A model generated the notes under the pieces. It ran no database searches and was not told the DNA's origin. It saw only the letters and a program-made list of their open reading frames with translations. Of a stretch of 20,060 nt of DNA, positions 1 to 8,484 are shown piece by piece. The position numbers were made by a program, and so were the translations under genes. The stretch covers positions 1 through 20,060 of the forward strand of contig CAZRBW010000056.1 of assembly GCA_964598395.1 (NCBI GenBank), written 5' to 3'. The DNA comes from CAXBDP01 sp964598395. GTDB taxonomy: Bacteria > Bacteroidota > Bacteroidia > Cytophagales > Cyclobacteriaceae. The first letter of the stretch is position 1. Each line of letters opens with the position of its first letter.

Positions 1-212
1 AGAACAAGAAGGCAAATTCTGATAATGTGTTTCATTGTTTAATAAATTAACTTATTAATTAATTCAAATTAACTCAATTCATAGTTATCCCGCAAGCCAA
101 TTAATTGTTTTTTCATGGTAAATACCTTCGGCACATTTGCCTTTTCTAAAATATAGATTGAATGAATTGAGGAATTTAGCTAAATTCGATGCGTGAAAAT
201 ACATAAACAGAA

Positions 213-650
213 ATGAGATACGAGTCAAAACGAGACCCACTGTATGGAGTAGTATTTCTAATATTGATCGTAATAATTCTGTTTAGCATGGCATCCTTGT
301 ATTGGGAAGGTGGTGATAATGTTTCACTTGGAATTGTTATTCCTACATACATATTCTGTACGGCTGTTATTGGTTTTATAATTTGGATATGGCTAAACAC
401 CTATTATGAAATAAAAGATGGTTTTTTGCATTATAGGTCTGGCCCAATAAAGGGTTTTATCCCTATTAAAAGCATCATTAAAATCACTCAAAACCAAACA
501 ATGTACGCTGGTACGAAGCCAGCTTTAGCTAGAAATGGGTTGATTATTACCCATGGTAAATGGAATGAAATCTATATATCACCTCTTCTGGCAGATGAAT
601 TTGTAAACAACTTGAAAAAAATTAATAGGGGAATTATCCTCAAAAAATAA
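213..650 (+). CDS. Small membrane protein with bacterial PH-like domain (DUF1200/bPH type)
   Basis: The product is 145 residues. Two hydrophobic segments (about residues 10-30 and 38-61) are followed by a roughly 80-residue soluble part. That part has the layout of small bacterial PH-like proteins formerly called DUF1200: an N-terminal SKRDPLY motif, a TYYEIKDGFLHYRSG strand pair just after the second membrane segment, alternating Ile/Lys strands, a PALARNGLIITHG stretch and an EIYISP...FVNNLKKIN ending. The family has no known enzymatic activity, and I infer an inner-membrane protein with its PH-like domain in the cytoplasm. The ATG at 213 begins the conserved SKRD region closely, so the start is likely right. 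The next gene begins 63 nt downstream on the same strand, but nothing links their functions. The family assignment is from memory of its pattern. Confidence 0.7.
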   Translation: MRYESKRDPLYGVVFLILIVIILFSMASLYWEGGDNVSLGIVIPTYIFCTAVIGFIIWIWLNTYYEIKDGFLHYRSGPIKGFIPIKSIIKITQNQTMYAGTKPALARNGLIITHGKWNEIYISPLLADEFVNNLKKINRGIILKK

Positions 651-713
651 TTCATATCAACTTAAAAGACAGATAGTTAAATTCAAATTTAAAAAATCAA
701 TTTATCCTAATTA

Positions 714-1805
714 ATGGATCTCTCTAGCAACCAAATTTCTGACACTAACCTAAGTCTTGATTTATTCTTTGACCTGTCTCCTGATTTATTATGCATTGCG
801 GGTTTTGATGGATATTTCAAAAAAGTCAATTCATCCTTTATTCGAATGATTGGTTATAATTGGGACGAATTAAAAGCTAGACCAATAAATGAATTTATTC
901 ACCCTGAAGATCAGAATGTAACCTCAGAGTGGAGGAATAAAATTAAGAAAGGTGTTCCATTGATGAATTTTGAAAATCGTTATATCACAAAATCTGGTGA
1001 TGTGGTATGGCTTTCATGGACATCCATGCCTTATGAAACAGGCAAACTAGTTTATGCAATTGCAAAAAATGTAACTCATAAAAAGAAAGTAGAGCAAGAC
1101 AGAAATTTTATTTTATCGCATTTGACTACAATCAACAAAGAGCTCAAACAACTTGGCTACAGCACCGTGCATGACTTAAGATCTCCTGTGAATAATCTTT
1201 TGGCAGTATTTCCGCTAATTGATTATTCCAAAATAGAAGATGCTGAAACCCTAGAATTACTAGATTTGATAAAGAGCTCTACCGAAGGACTAAAAAGTAG
1301 TCTCAACCACTATGTGGATATAATTTCTGAAAAGATGGAAAGTCAAATCCTAGTTGAGGAATTACTCTTTGAAGATCCATACAATGCAGTAGTGAAATCG
1401 TTGAAATCACTCATTAAGGATACGCAATGCAAAATAGATTTTGATTTTGACGCTGCTCCAAAAGTTCGATTCAATAAGTATTATTTAGAGAGTATTTTTC
1501 TAAACTTGCTATCCAATTCCATAAAATACGCTAAACCCTTTCAGGCACCCGAAATCAAAATTAGAACTAGGAAGGTAGATGGCTACACTGAATTGATATT
1601 TTCCGATATGGGAATTGGCTTTGATGCGGAAAAGACAAGTCACAAGATGTTTGGCTTGCATCAGAAATTCCATGGTCATAAGGACAGCAAAGGAATCGGT
1701 TTGTATTTGGTGCATAATTACCTAGTAAGCCTACAAGGTAAAATATCTGTAGAGAGTCAAATAAATGAAGGCACAACCTTTACGCTATCATTTAAAGATA
1801 ATTGA
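714..1805 (+). CDS. Orphan cytoplasmic PAS-domain sensor histidine kinase
   Basis: The product is 363 residues with no membrane segment or signal peptide. A PAS fold spans about residues 15-125 (LSPDLLCIAGFDGYFKKVN, then a PEDQ motif and a PAC-like NVTHKKK end). A short helical linker leads to a dimerisation/phosphoacceptor region with the H-box HDLRSPVNNLL, where His153 is the likely phosphorylated residue. The ATPase domain has an N-box (NLLSNSIKYA, 264-273), a G1 box (DMGIGF, 298-303) and a G2 box (KGIGLYLVHN, 326-335). The family autophosphorylates and passes phosphate to a response regulator. No receiver or output gene lies nearby, so the partner is encoded elsewhere. The PAS ligand cannot be predicted. 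The ATG start at 714 sits just ahead of the PAS domain, and length is normal for a soluble kinase with a single PAS domain. Confidence 0.9.
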   Translation: MDLSSNQISDTNLSLDLFFDLSPDLLCIAGFDGYFKKVNSSFIRMIGYNWDELKARPINEFIHPEDQNVTSEWRNKIKKGVPLMNFENRYITKSGDVVWLSWTSMPYETGKLVYAIAKNVTHKKKVEQDRNFILSHLTTINKELKQLGYSTVHDLRSPVNNLLAVFPLIDYSKIEDAETLELLDLIKSSTEGLKSSLNHYVDIISEKMESQILVEELLFEDPYNAVVKSLKSLIKDTQCKIDFDFDAAPKVRFNKYYLESIFLNLLSNSIKYAKPFQAPEIKIRTRKVDGYTELIFSDMGIGFDAEKTSHKMFGLHQKFHGHKDSKGIGLYLVHNYLVSLQGKISVESQINEGTTFTLSFKDN

Positions 1806-1849
1806 TTCCTGCTCTCCGAATTGCAAAGATTTCCTTAATCACATTCTGC

Positions 1850-1880
1850 TTTGCTTGGGTCAATATGGATGGTATATTTA
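1850..1880 (+). promoter_or_regulatory. Candidate Bacteroidota housekeeping promoter for the acylase gene
   Basis: A TTTG at 1850-1853 is followed after 19 bp by TATATTTA at 1873-1880. This fits the Bacteroidota consensus TTTG / TAnnTTTG except for the last base. The position is 26 bp upstream of the ATG at 1907 and 45 bp after the kinase stop. Such short AT-rich matches arise by chance, so this is a weak call. Confidence 0.35.
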
Positions 1881-1906
1881 TCGATCTTAAAAACCCAACC
1901 TAAAAC

Positions 1907-3841
1907 ATGAAAAGATTTCTTTTACTCTTGCTATTGCCTATTGCGTTTTTTGCATGCAATAGCCCAAAAACTGACCCNNNNNNNNNNNNNNNNNNNNNNN
2001 NNNNNNNNNNNNNNNNNNNNNNNNNNNNNNNNNNNNNNNNNNNNNNNNNNNNNNNNNNNNNNNNNNNNNNNNNNNNNGTGAAGCCAGCCTTGATTACTCG
2101 TTTTGAGCCGTGGATGCCAATGTACTTTACCGAAGGTTCTATTGGAGGAGATATTGAATCTATTTCCACCCGCCGCATTCAAGCTTTCTATGAGGATAAT
2201 GAATCTCTCGCTATAAATGAACCTGAGCTAGAAGCAGCTCAATGGCTTAAAGAACCTCAAGGCTCAAATGGATTTGCTATTTCTGGAGAATTAACTGAAT
2301 CTGGAAATGCAATGCTTTTAATCAATCCACACACTTCTTTCTTTTTCCGTGGAGAAGTACATATGGTTAGCGAAGAAGGACTTAATGCTTATGGAGCAGT
2401 TACTTGGGGGCAATTCTTTATTTATCAGGGATTTAATGAGAAAAATGGCTGGATGCATACTTCTTCTTATACAGATGTGAAAGATGAATTTGTTGAAACC
2501 ATTGTGGAGCAAGGTGGAAAGAAAATGTACCAATACGGTGAAGAATTGCGGGAGGTTGAAGAACAAGAAGTTATTCTAAAATACAAAGATGGTGATAGCG
2601 TAAAGGAAAAGACTTTCCCTATCTACAGAACTCATCACGGACCAATTACACATCAAATGGATGGCAAATGGGTAGCAACAGCGATGATGTGGGAACCTAT
2701 CAAAGCTTTATCACAATCTTATATCCGCACCAAAACTGATAACTACGATGAGTTTTTGGAAATGATGGATATTCGCACCAATTCTTCTAACAATACTGTA
2801 TATGCCGATGCTGATGGAAATATTGCTTATTTCCAAGGTAATTTCATTCCAATTCGTGATGTACAATTCGACTACGCCCAACCAGTTGATGGCAGTAATC
2901 CGGCCACTGATTGGAAAGGACTTCACCCAGTGTCTGAAGCTATTCAATTGTTAAATCCAGCAAATGGATGGATTCAAAATTGTAATTCTACGCCATTTAC
3001 CGCTGCATTAGAATACAGTCCAAAGGCTGAAGATTATCCATATTATATGGCCACAGAACCTGAGAATTTCAGAGGCGTTCACGCCATCAAAGTATTGACT
3101 GAGCGAAGTGGATATACTTTAGATAAATTGATTGAAACGGCCTATGATCCCTATTTGCCTGGTTTCGAGTATTTGATTCCCGGGTTGATTGAGGCTTATG
3201 ATAAATCTGCAAACAAACCAGAGAATTTAAAAGAGCCGATTGAGGTATTGCGCAATTGGGACATGACTACTTCGGAGGAATCTGTAGCAATGTCATTAGC
3301 GCATTATTATGGAACTATTTATGGACAAAAAGGCCCAAGACCAGAAGGGTTAAGTCCAATGGAGAGATTCAATTATTTCGGAACAAGCACAGACTATGCT
3401 GAGAGATTAGCCATATTCGCTGAGGCTGTAGAAAAAATTGAAACAGACTTTGGCAAATGGGATACTCAATGGAGCGATATAAATCGATACCAAAGATTGG
3501 ACGGCTCGCCAATTCCTCATTTCGATGATGATGCACCAAGCACGCCAATTGGAATGGCTTCTGCAAACTGGGGCGCATTAGCATCATTTGGCAGCAGAGG
3601 AGTATCAAATACCAGGAAAATTTACGGACAGCATGGCAATAGCTTTGTTGCGGTAGTTGAATTTGGTGATAAAGTGAAAGCCAAGAGCCTATTGGCGGGA
3701 GGACAAAGCGGCGATCCAAATTCTCCTCATTTCGACGATCAAGTTGAGATGTATAGAAATGGCCAGTTTAAGGATGTGGCATTTTACAAAGAGGATGTTG
3801 AAGCTAGGGCCAAAGAAACCTACAAGCCTGGAAAAAGATAA
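1907..3841 (+). CDS. Penicillin acylase family (Ntn-hydrolase) lipoprotein, interrupted by assembly gap
   Basis: The family hydrolyses amide bonds of beta-lactams or acyl-homoserine lactones. The precursor cuts itself into alpha and beta chains, exposing a catalytic N-terminal Ser. The N-terminus has a lipoprotein signal (hydrophobic stretch ending FFAC, Cys17), so the protein is probably periplasmic and membrane-anchored. The beta-chain start is visible as QGSNGFAISG; the Ser codon is at 2264-2266. Further family landmarks are YRTHHGPI, NNTVYADADGNIAY and QNCNSTPF. Most of the alpha chain is lost: 100 Ns replace it, and only about 62 residues lie between the gap and the Ser, where this family usually has around 190 before it. 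The frame matches across the Ns only because the placeholder happens to keep phase. The real gene is probably longer. Substrate is unknown; penicillin cleavage should not be assumed. Confidence 0.9.
   Translation: MKRFLLLLLLPIAFFACNSPKTDXXXXXXXXXXXXXXXXXXXXXXXXXXXXXXXXXXVKPALITRFEPWMPMYFTEGSIGGDIESISTRRIQAFYEDNESLAINEPELEAAQWLKEPQGSNGFAISGELTESGNAMLLINPHTSFFFRGEVHMVSEEGLNAYGAVTWGQFFIYQGFNEKNGWMHTSSYTDVKDEFVETIVEQGGKKMYQYGEELREVEEQEVILKYKDGDSVKEKTFPIYRTHHGPITHQMDGKWVATAMMWEPIKALSQSYIRTKTDNYDEFLEMMDIRTNSSNNTVYADADGNIAYFQGNFIPIRDVQFDYAQPVDGSNPATDWKGLHPVSEAIQLLNPANGWIQNCNSTPFTAALEYSPKAEDYPYYMATEPENFRGVHAIKVLTERSGYTLDKLIETAYDPYLPGFEYLIPGLIEAYDKSANKPENLKEPIEVLRNWDMTTSEESVAMSLAHYYGTIYGQKGPRPEGLSPMERFNYFGTSTDYAERLAIFAEAVEKIETDFGKWDTQWSDINRYQRLDGSPIPHFDDDAPSTPIGMASANWGALASFGSRGVSNTRKIYGQHGNSFVAVVEFGDKVKAKSLLAGGQSGDPNSPHFDDQVEMYRNGQFKDVAFYKEDVEARAKETYKPGKR
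1978..2077. other. Assembly gap (100 Ns)
   Basis: Exactly 100 consecutive Ns, the usual placeholder for a scaffold join of unknown length. It falls in the alpha-chain region of the acylase gene, so any sequence property across it is unknown. Confidence 0.99.
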
Positions 3842-3852
3842 AAATCGAAAGT

Positions 3853-3898
3853 AAAAAAATAATAGCTCTTCTAAATCAAATTAGGAGAGCTATTTTCA
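3853..3898. terminator. Bidirectional terminator between acylase gene and rRNA methyltransferase gene
   Basis: An inverted repeat pairs 3861-3874 with 3881-3894: a 14-bp stem with one G-U pair and a 6-nt loop (ATCAAA). An A-tract (3853-3859) flanks the left arm and a T-tract (3893-3896) the right, so the hairpin can act on both converging transcripts. It fills the 59-nt space between the two convergent stop codons. Confidence 0.85.
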
Positions 3899-3900
3899 TT

Positions 3901-4647
3901 TTAGTGATTAATAGATTTCACAATATTATCGAGCAAAACAGCCGTTGCAATTCCAGCATTCAATGATTCTGCTGCTCCAAAACGAGGGATATTCACCTTT
4001 TGGGAAACAAACTTGGCAACTTCTTGGCTAATCCCCTCCGATTCATTGCCAATTACTAGCACTCCTGAGTTTGGATAATTGATTCTATGGGCATTTTCTC
4101 CATCCAAAAATGCTCCCATAATCGGCAAATTCAGTTGGCTCAGATACTCAGCTAAATCAGTGTAGAAAAGCTTCACTCTGAGAAATGAACCCATAGAGCT
4201 GTTGATCACCTTTGGATTGTAAACATCCACTGTATTGCTTGAGCATAGGATTTTGGTGATTCCATACCAATCAGCAATCCGTATAATAGTACCCAAATTA
4301 CCTGGATCACGAATATCGTCTAAGGCTAAAACCCATTCGTTTTTGATCTCAAACTTTTCATTTGCCGGAATCTTTGCAATGGCAATTGCGGCATTGTTTG
4401 TTTTGAATGTGCCGATTTTTTCTAAATCTTTCTCATTGCATAGATGAAGCTCGGCTGGATTTTCGGATATTTGTTTTTCAAACTGTTGAGCAAATACATC
4501 CGTTACAAATAGGTGTGTAATTTTAAAATGAGAATTGAGTAATTCTTGAACACTTTTTCCACCTTCTATAAGGAAGGATTGCTCCTGGGTTCTGTATTTC
4601 TTTAATTGCAGAGAGTTGGCTAATTTCAATAAATTCTTAGATATCAT
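3901..4647 (-). CDS. SpoU/TrmH-family RNA 2'-O-methyltransferase
   Basis: The product is 248 residues. It transfers a methyl group from S-adenosylmethionine to a ribose 2'-OH in rRNA or tRNA, using the knotted SPOUT fold. An N-terminal substrate-binding domain (SpoU_sub_bind type, with KYRTQEQSFLIEG at 18-30) precedes the SpoU domain. All three SpoU motifs are present: DDIRDPGNLGTIIRIADW (110-127), VIGNESEGIS (198-207) and IPRFGAAESLNAGIATAV (220-237). The frame is open 33 codons further upstream, but the family's N-terminus begins at MISKNLLKLANS, so I place the start at the ATG whose complement is 4645-4647. That start overlaps the divergent TamL-like gene by 32 nt. The exact nucleotide target is not readable from sequence; a 23S rRNA target of the RlmB/TsnR kind is likely. 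Confidence 0.92.
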   Translation of the reverse strand: MISKNLLKLANSLQLKKYRTQEQSFLIEGGKSVQELLNSHFKITHLFVTDVFAQQFEKQISENPAELHLCNEKDLEKIGTFKTNNAAIAIAKIPANEKFEIKNEWVLALDDIRDPGNLGTIIRIADWYGITKILCSSNTVDVYNPKVINSSMGSFLRVKLFYTDLAEYLSQLNLPIMGAFLDGENAHRINYPNSGVLVIGNESEGISQEVAKFVSQKVNIPRFGAAESLNAGIATAVLLDNIVKSINH

Positions 4648-7066
4648 CGCAAACAGATTTTTCAAGACTACATTATTCCGAAATGGGCTTTTGCTTTTTT
4701 CATTGGCTATCCTATTGAGCTCTTGCCTGGGCACAAAACAACTCAAAGAAAACGAATATTTACTTTACAGTCAGGAAATAAATGGCAATGAATCCTTCGA
4801 CACAGAGGATTTGGATGATTTATTACTACAACAACCCAACGGTAGAGTTCCTCTTTTGCCCATTTCTATTCCAGTATGGTCCTATCAGGTTGGCTTAAGT
4901 AGCTTCGACACAGCTAAGGTTGAGAAAAAGATTGAAGATGTAAAAGCTAAGTATGAAGCCAAAATTGAAGAGGTTGAAGATAATACCCGCAAAGAAGTAA
5001 AGCTAGAAAGGAAGCGGGACAATAAACTTCAGCGATTAAATAAAAAATTGGAGGAGGGTAATTTTCTAATGCGAAGAGGCGAACCTCCCACCATTTATGA
5101 TAGCTTACTGACAGAAGATAGCAAGGAACAACTCAGATTGCACTATTTTTCAGAGGGCTATTTTAATGCAACTGTTGAATACGACACAACCATCAAAGGA
5201 AAAAGACTCTATCTTACTTTTACCATAAATGAAACAGAACCCTACATTCTAGATAGTATATTTTATACTATTCCTGATTCTGCGGTTAGAACTTTAGTCT
5301 TAGAAAATAATGATGCCCGAATCTTAGAGGTAGGCCAACGGTATAGACAAGATCTATTTAATAAAGAACGAGATCGGCTTGAAGATTTACTGAGAAATAA
5401 TGGATATTTTGATTTTAGTAAGCAATATGTCGAATACAACATTGACTCTACTTGGACTCAAAATGGAATTGCCACAGAAATAAAAATTAGTAATCCTCAA
5501 GGTCGAATAAATCATAAATATTTTGAAGTAGATAGTGTAATTTTTATCACTGATGCAGATATTGGCTTAACAGGAGTAAGAGAAACATTCACCCTAAATG
5601 ACATTACTTACCAATACTATGATCGCAAATACAATGAGCGAATATTGGATAACAGAGTATTGATTAGGCCAGATGAACCTTACAGTAGACTAAATACTTT
5701 CAATACACAGCGTCAGTTATTTAACCTTGATTTGTTCAAGTTTGCCAACATAGTATATGACACCACAGGGAATAAGATGCTTGCTAATATTTATACAAGT
5801 CCACTTCCCAAATGGCAAGTTTCAGCAGAAACAGGTCTTAATGTGACTCAAGGTCTTCCTGGCCCAATGGTAAATTTTACGGTTAGGGATAGAAATGTCC
5901 TTAAAACACTTGGCATATTGGAATTGAGCGGGAGATTTGCTGTTGAAGGTGTTGCTGGTGCTGCAACCCAGGAGAGTGTGTACCGAAGCTTGGAATATGG
6001 TGCCAATCTCAGTTTAATTCTCCCAGGTTTTGCTATTCCATTCGGCCGACAGTTAACTCGATATCTTGGTAATACAAATCCTCGAACAAGGGTTTCTACA
6101 GGCTTTAATTATACCAACAGGCCGGAGTATAATCGAAATAATATCAATGCATCATTTGGTTACCAGTGGCTGACATCTAAAAATCATAGCTTTACAATCA
6201 ATTTGCTTGATGTAAGTATCATCGAATCACAAATCAAATCAGGTGACTTTTCAGATAGATTGGATGAATTAGCAGCTGCAGGGAATAACCTAATTTTTTC
6301 TTTCAGAACTTCTTTCTCGAGCAATATGAATGCTCAGGCTATTTTCAATTTCAACAACTATGGCAATAAAGATACAAAGTCTTCATTGCTTAGAACATAT
6401 TTTGAGTCAACAGGCACATTTTTAAACCTTTACCGAAATGTAATTGAAAATGATTTGGGTTTATTTCCTTTCCAGTTTTTAAAAGGTCAAGTGGAATTTA
6501 GAAATCACATTCCGCTAAGAAGAGGGACCCAATTCGCATGGAGAGTAAATTCTGGTTTGGCGATAACCTATGGAGGAAGTGAAGTCCTTCCTTATGAAAA
6601 ATACTTTTTCGCAGGTGGTAGTAATAGTATAAGAGCCTGGGCACCCCGTCGTCTAGGCCCGGGTTCATTTGTGTTTCGTGGTGAAGATGGAAGACCCGAT
6701 TATAGATTTGAGCAACCAGGGGAAATGTTACTTGAAGCTAGTGCAGAAATTAGACAGCATTTATTTAGTTTTGTTCAAGGAGCATTATTTGTAGATGCAG
6801 GAAATGTATGGTACGTAAAAACTGAACCCGTAGAAGGCGGGAGGTTTAATGCTAATGATTTCTTAAGCGAAATTGCTATTGGTTCGGGCTTTGGATTAAG
6901 AATGGATTTTGATTTCTTAGTATTGCGATTTGATGCAGGTATCAAAACCTATGACCCAGCGCAAAATCCCGGTGAACGATGGGTGATCCGAAATCTTTCT
7001 TGGAACAGACCTTTCGGTGTAAAAAATCAGACAGTTTGGAACATAGCCATCGGCTATCCATTCTGA
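4616..7066 (+). CDS. tamL: TamL-like BamA/TamA-family (Omp85) outer-membrane lipoprotein
   Basis: The product is 816 residues and is the lipidated TamA form found in Bacteroidota, which with TamB helps insert outer-membrane proteins. The N-terminus has a basic region, a hydrophobic stretch and a lipobox ending LLSSC (Cys37). A charged, probably coiled-coil segment runs from about 101 to 147, POTRA-like repeats cover roughly 170-400 (FSEGYFNATVEYD, LLRNNGYFDFSKQYVEYNID), and a beta-barrel fills the rest, ending in a terminal Phe (IAIGYPF) as barrel proteins do. The loop-6 signature is SIRAWAPRRLGPG near residue 671, replacing the usual VRGF. The start is TTG: no in-frame ATG or GTG lies between the upstream stop at 4547 and the lipobox, and later starts would lose the basic region. 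No tamB gene is adjacent. Confidence 0.88.
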   Translation: MANFNKFLDIIANRFFKTTLFRNGLLLFSLAILLSSCLGTKQLKENEYLLYSQEINGNESFDTEDLDDLLLQQPNGRVPLLPISIPVWSYQVGLSSFDTAKVEKKIEDVKAKYEAKIEEVEDNTRKEVKLERKRDNKLQRLNKKLEEGNFLMRRGEPPTIYDSLLTEDSKEQLRLHYFSEGYFNATVEYDTTIKGKRLYLTFTINETEPYILDSIFYTIPDSAVRTLVLENNDARILEVGQRYRQDLFNKERDRLEDLLRNNGYFDFSKQYVEYNIDSTWTQNGIATEIKISNPQGRINHKYFEVDSVIFITDADIGLTGVRETFTLNDITYQYYDRKYNERILDNRVLIRPDEPYSRLNTFNTQRQLFNLDLFKFANIVYDTTGNKMLANIYTSPLPKWQVSAETGLNVTQGLPGPMVNFTVRDRNVLKTLGILELSGRFAVEGVAGAATQESVYRSLEYGANLSLILPGFAIPFGRQLTRYLGNTNPRTRVSTGFNYTNRPEYNRNNINASFGYQWLTSKNHSFTINLLDVSIIESQIKSGDFSDRLDELAAAGNNLIFSFRTSFSSNMNAQAIFNFNNYGNKDTKSSLLRTYFESTGTFLNLYRNVIENDLGLFPFQFLKGQVEFRNHIPLRRGTQFAWRVNSGLAITYGGSEVLPYEKYFFAGGSNSIRAWAPRRLGPGSFVFRGEDGRPDYRFEQPGEMLLEASAEIRQHLFSFVQGALFVDAGNVWYVKTEPVEGGRFNANDFLSEIAIGSGFGLRMDFDFLVLRFDAGIKTYDPAQNPGERWVIRNLSWNRPFGVKNQTVWNIAIGYPF

Positions 7067-7578
7067 TTATCTCTAAACCAATCTGCATACATTATATAAT
7101 TGCGGGAGGTTTGGAGGAATGATGCCGCCATTTCCGGACTTACATCTTTTATCTTCTTGGCTGGCATTCCAGCATAAATAGTATTAGGCTCAACAATGGT
7201 CCCTTGAGTAACTACCGCGCCAGCTGCAATTACTGCCCCCTCACCCACTACCGCATTATCCATCACAATTGCACCCATGCCAATCAGCACTTTGTCGTGA
7301 ATAGTACAACCATGCACTATAGCATTGTGCCCGATGGAAACGTTATTTCCTATATGCGTCGCTGCTTTTTGATAGGTTGCATGAATCACAGCCCCGTCTT
7401 GAATATTAGTAGCATCACCAATGGTAATATCATTCACATCTCCACGAACGACAGCATTGAACCATACGCTGCAATCTTTGCCCATTTTCACTTTACCAAT
7501 AATTGTGGCATTTTCGGCCAAATAGCAATTCTTACCAAACACTGGACTTATTCCCTCAACCTTTTTTATTAAAGCCAT
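7054..7578 (-). CDS. Gamma-carbonic-anhydrase-like left-handed beta-helix protein
   Basis: The product is 174 residues, the normal length for the family (YrdA/PaaY/CamH-like). Hexapeptide repeats of the left-handed beta-helix run from about 12 to 140 (AENATIIGKV, TIGDATNIQDGAVI, HIGNNVSIGHNAIV, GEGAVIAAGAVV), followed by a C-terminal helix. The three metal-binding His are at the expected places: His66 (GAVIHATY), His84 (SIGHNA) and His89 (IVHGC). Conserved Arg/Asp residues sit in VVRGDVNDI. Some members hydrate CO2; many have no measurable activity or act on thioesters, so the reaction is uncertain. The protein is cytoplasmic. Its 3' end overlaps the end of the convergent TamL-like gene by 13 nt, with no terminator between them. 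It is transcribed away from the YceI gene. Confidence 0.9.
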   Translation of the reverse strand: MALIKKVEGISPVFGKNCYLAENATIIGKVKMGKDCSVWFNAVVRGDVNDITIGDATNIQDGAVIHATYQKAATHIGNNVSIGHNAIVHGCTIHDKVLIGMGAIVMDNAVVGEGAVIAAGAVVTQGTIVEPNTIYAGMPAKKIKDVSPEMAASFLQTSRNYIMYADWFRDNQNG

Positions 7579-7687
7579 ATTAAAAATTATTTTATCAAAT
7601 AGTTGAACAAATTATAAGGGTCAATCGTTTTACGTACAATTGATGTATAAACATCTAATTCAAATCATACAAAACAAAAAAAGAACC

Positions 7688-8416
7688 ATGACAAAACAAA
7701 TTTTAGCGATTATTGCTGTAGGCGGAATGTTTGCATTTACATCTTGCGGTGATAACCAAGGAAACACAGCTGAAACAACAGAAGCACAGGAAGTACAAGA
7801 AGTAGCTGCAGAAGCAACCATGCTAAGCGTAGACCCAATGAGCAGCGAAATTACTTGGATTGGCTCAAAGCCAACAGGTAAGCACAATGGTACTATCAGC
7901 GTAACTGGTGGTGGTGTAGCATTACAAGGTACAGATGTGGTTGGTGGTAATTTTACAATTGACATAACTTCTCTAACAGTATTAGATATGCCAGAAGGTT
8001 CTGAAAGTCACGGTAAATTAAGAAATCACTTAATGTCAAATGATTTTTTCAGTGCAGAAGAATACCCGACTGCTGAATTTACAATTACATCATTGAGTGC
8101 GTATGATCAAACTCAATTAGTGGTAAATGAAGAATTTCAAACAGAAAACACTCCACTTGAAGCTGACGAACATATTGTAGAAAACCCAACCCATATGGTT
8201 TCTGGTAATCTTACAATGCGCGGAACTACTAAAAACGTAACTTTCCCGGCTCGAGTACAAGTTATAGATGGCCAAGTTGTAGCTGCAGCAAAATTCAACA
8301 TTAATCGTACAGATTGGGGCTTGCAATACAATAACGAAGCTAATGTAGCCGACAAATTAAAAGATGGTTTCATTTACAATACCGTAAATGTAGGCTTCGA
8401 GTTAGTTGCTAGATAA
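7688..8416 (+). CDS. YceI-family lipoprotein (isoprenoid-binding lipocalin-like fold)
   Basis: The product is 242 residues. A lipoprotein signal (KQILAIIAVGGMFAFTSC, Cys20) precedes a Glu/Ala-rich linker (about 25-40) and then a YceI domain. Family landmarks are DPMSSEITWIGSKPTGKHNG, GGNFTIDITSL, HLMSNDFFSAEEYPTAEFTI, VSGNLTMRGTTKNVTFPA and FNINRTDWGL. YceI proteins form a beta-barrel that binds long isoprenoid or amide lipids, and some are induced by stress or by high pH. An in-frame ATG at 7640 would add 16 polar residues before the signal peptide, so I chose 7688. The gene stands alone: divergent from the carbonic-anhydrase-like gene and followed by its own terminator. The linker and lipidation place it in the periplasm on a membrane. 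The physiological ligand is unknown. Confidence 0.9.
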   Translation: MTKQILAIIAVGGMFAFTSCGDNQGNTAETTEAQEVQEVAAEATMLSVDPMSSEITWIGSKPTGKHNGTISVTGGGVALQGTDVVGGNFTIDITSLTVLDMPEGSESHGKLRNHLMSNDFFSAEEYPTAEFTITSLSAYDQTQLVVNEEFQTENTPLEADEHIVENPTHMVSGNLTMRGTTKNVTFPARVQVIDGQVVAAAKFNINRTDWGLQYNNEANVADKLKDGFIYNTVNVGFELVAR

Positions 8417-8442
8417 GTTTTAGTTGCATAAAGAAATACTTT

Positions 8443-8475
8443 AAAAGGTCGGATTTATCCGGCCTTTTCTATTTT
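8443..8475 (+). terminator. Rho-independent terminator after the YceI gene
   Basis: An 11-bp stem pairs 8443-8453 (AAAAGGTCGGA) with 8458-8468 (TCCGGCCTTTT), with one G-U pair and a 4-nt loop, followed by a T-rich stretch to 8475. It lies 27 nt after the YceI stop and ends just before the pabB-like start at 8485, so that gene must be started by a promoter very close to or within the hairpin, or by read-through. Confidence 0.8.
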
Positions 8476-8484
8476 TACGGCACA

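Noticed and set aside
1900..2182. Minus-strand frames running through the Ns
   Set aside because: They are open only because the Ns carry no stops, and they oppose the acylase coding region.
4648..4746. Longer N-terminus for the methyltransferase
   Set aside because: The extra 33 residues do not resemble the family, whose N-terminus starts at MISKN.
7640..7687. Earlier ATG for the YceI gene
   Set aside because: It would place 16 polar residues before a good lipoprotein signal peptide that begins at 7688.
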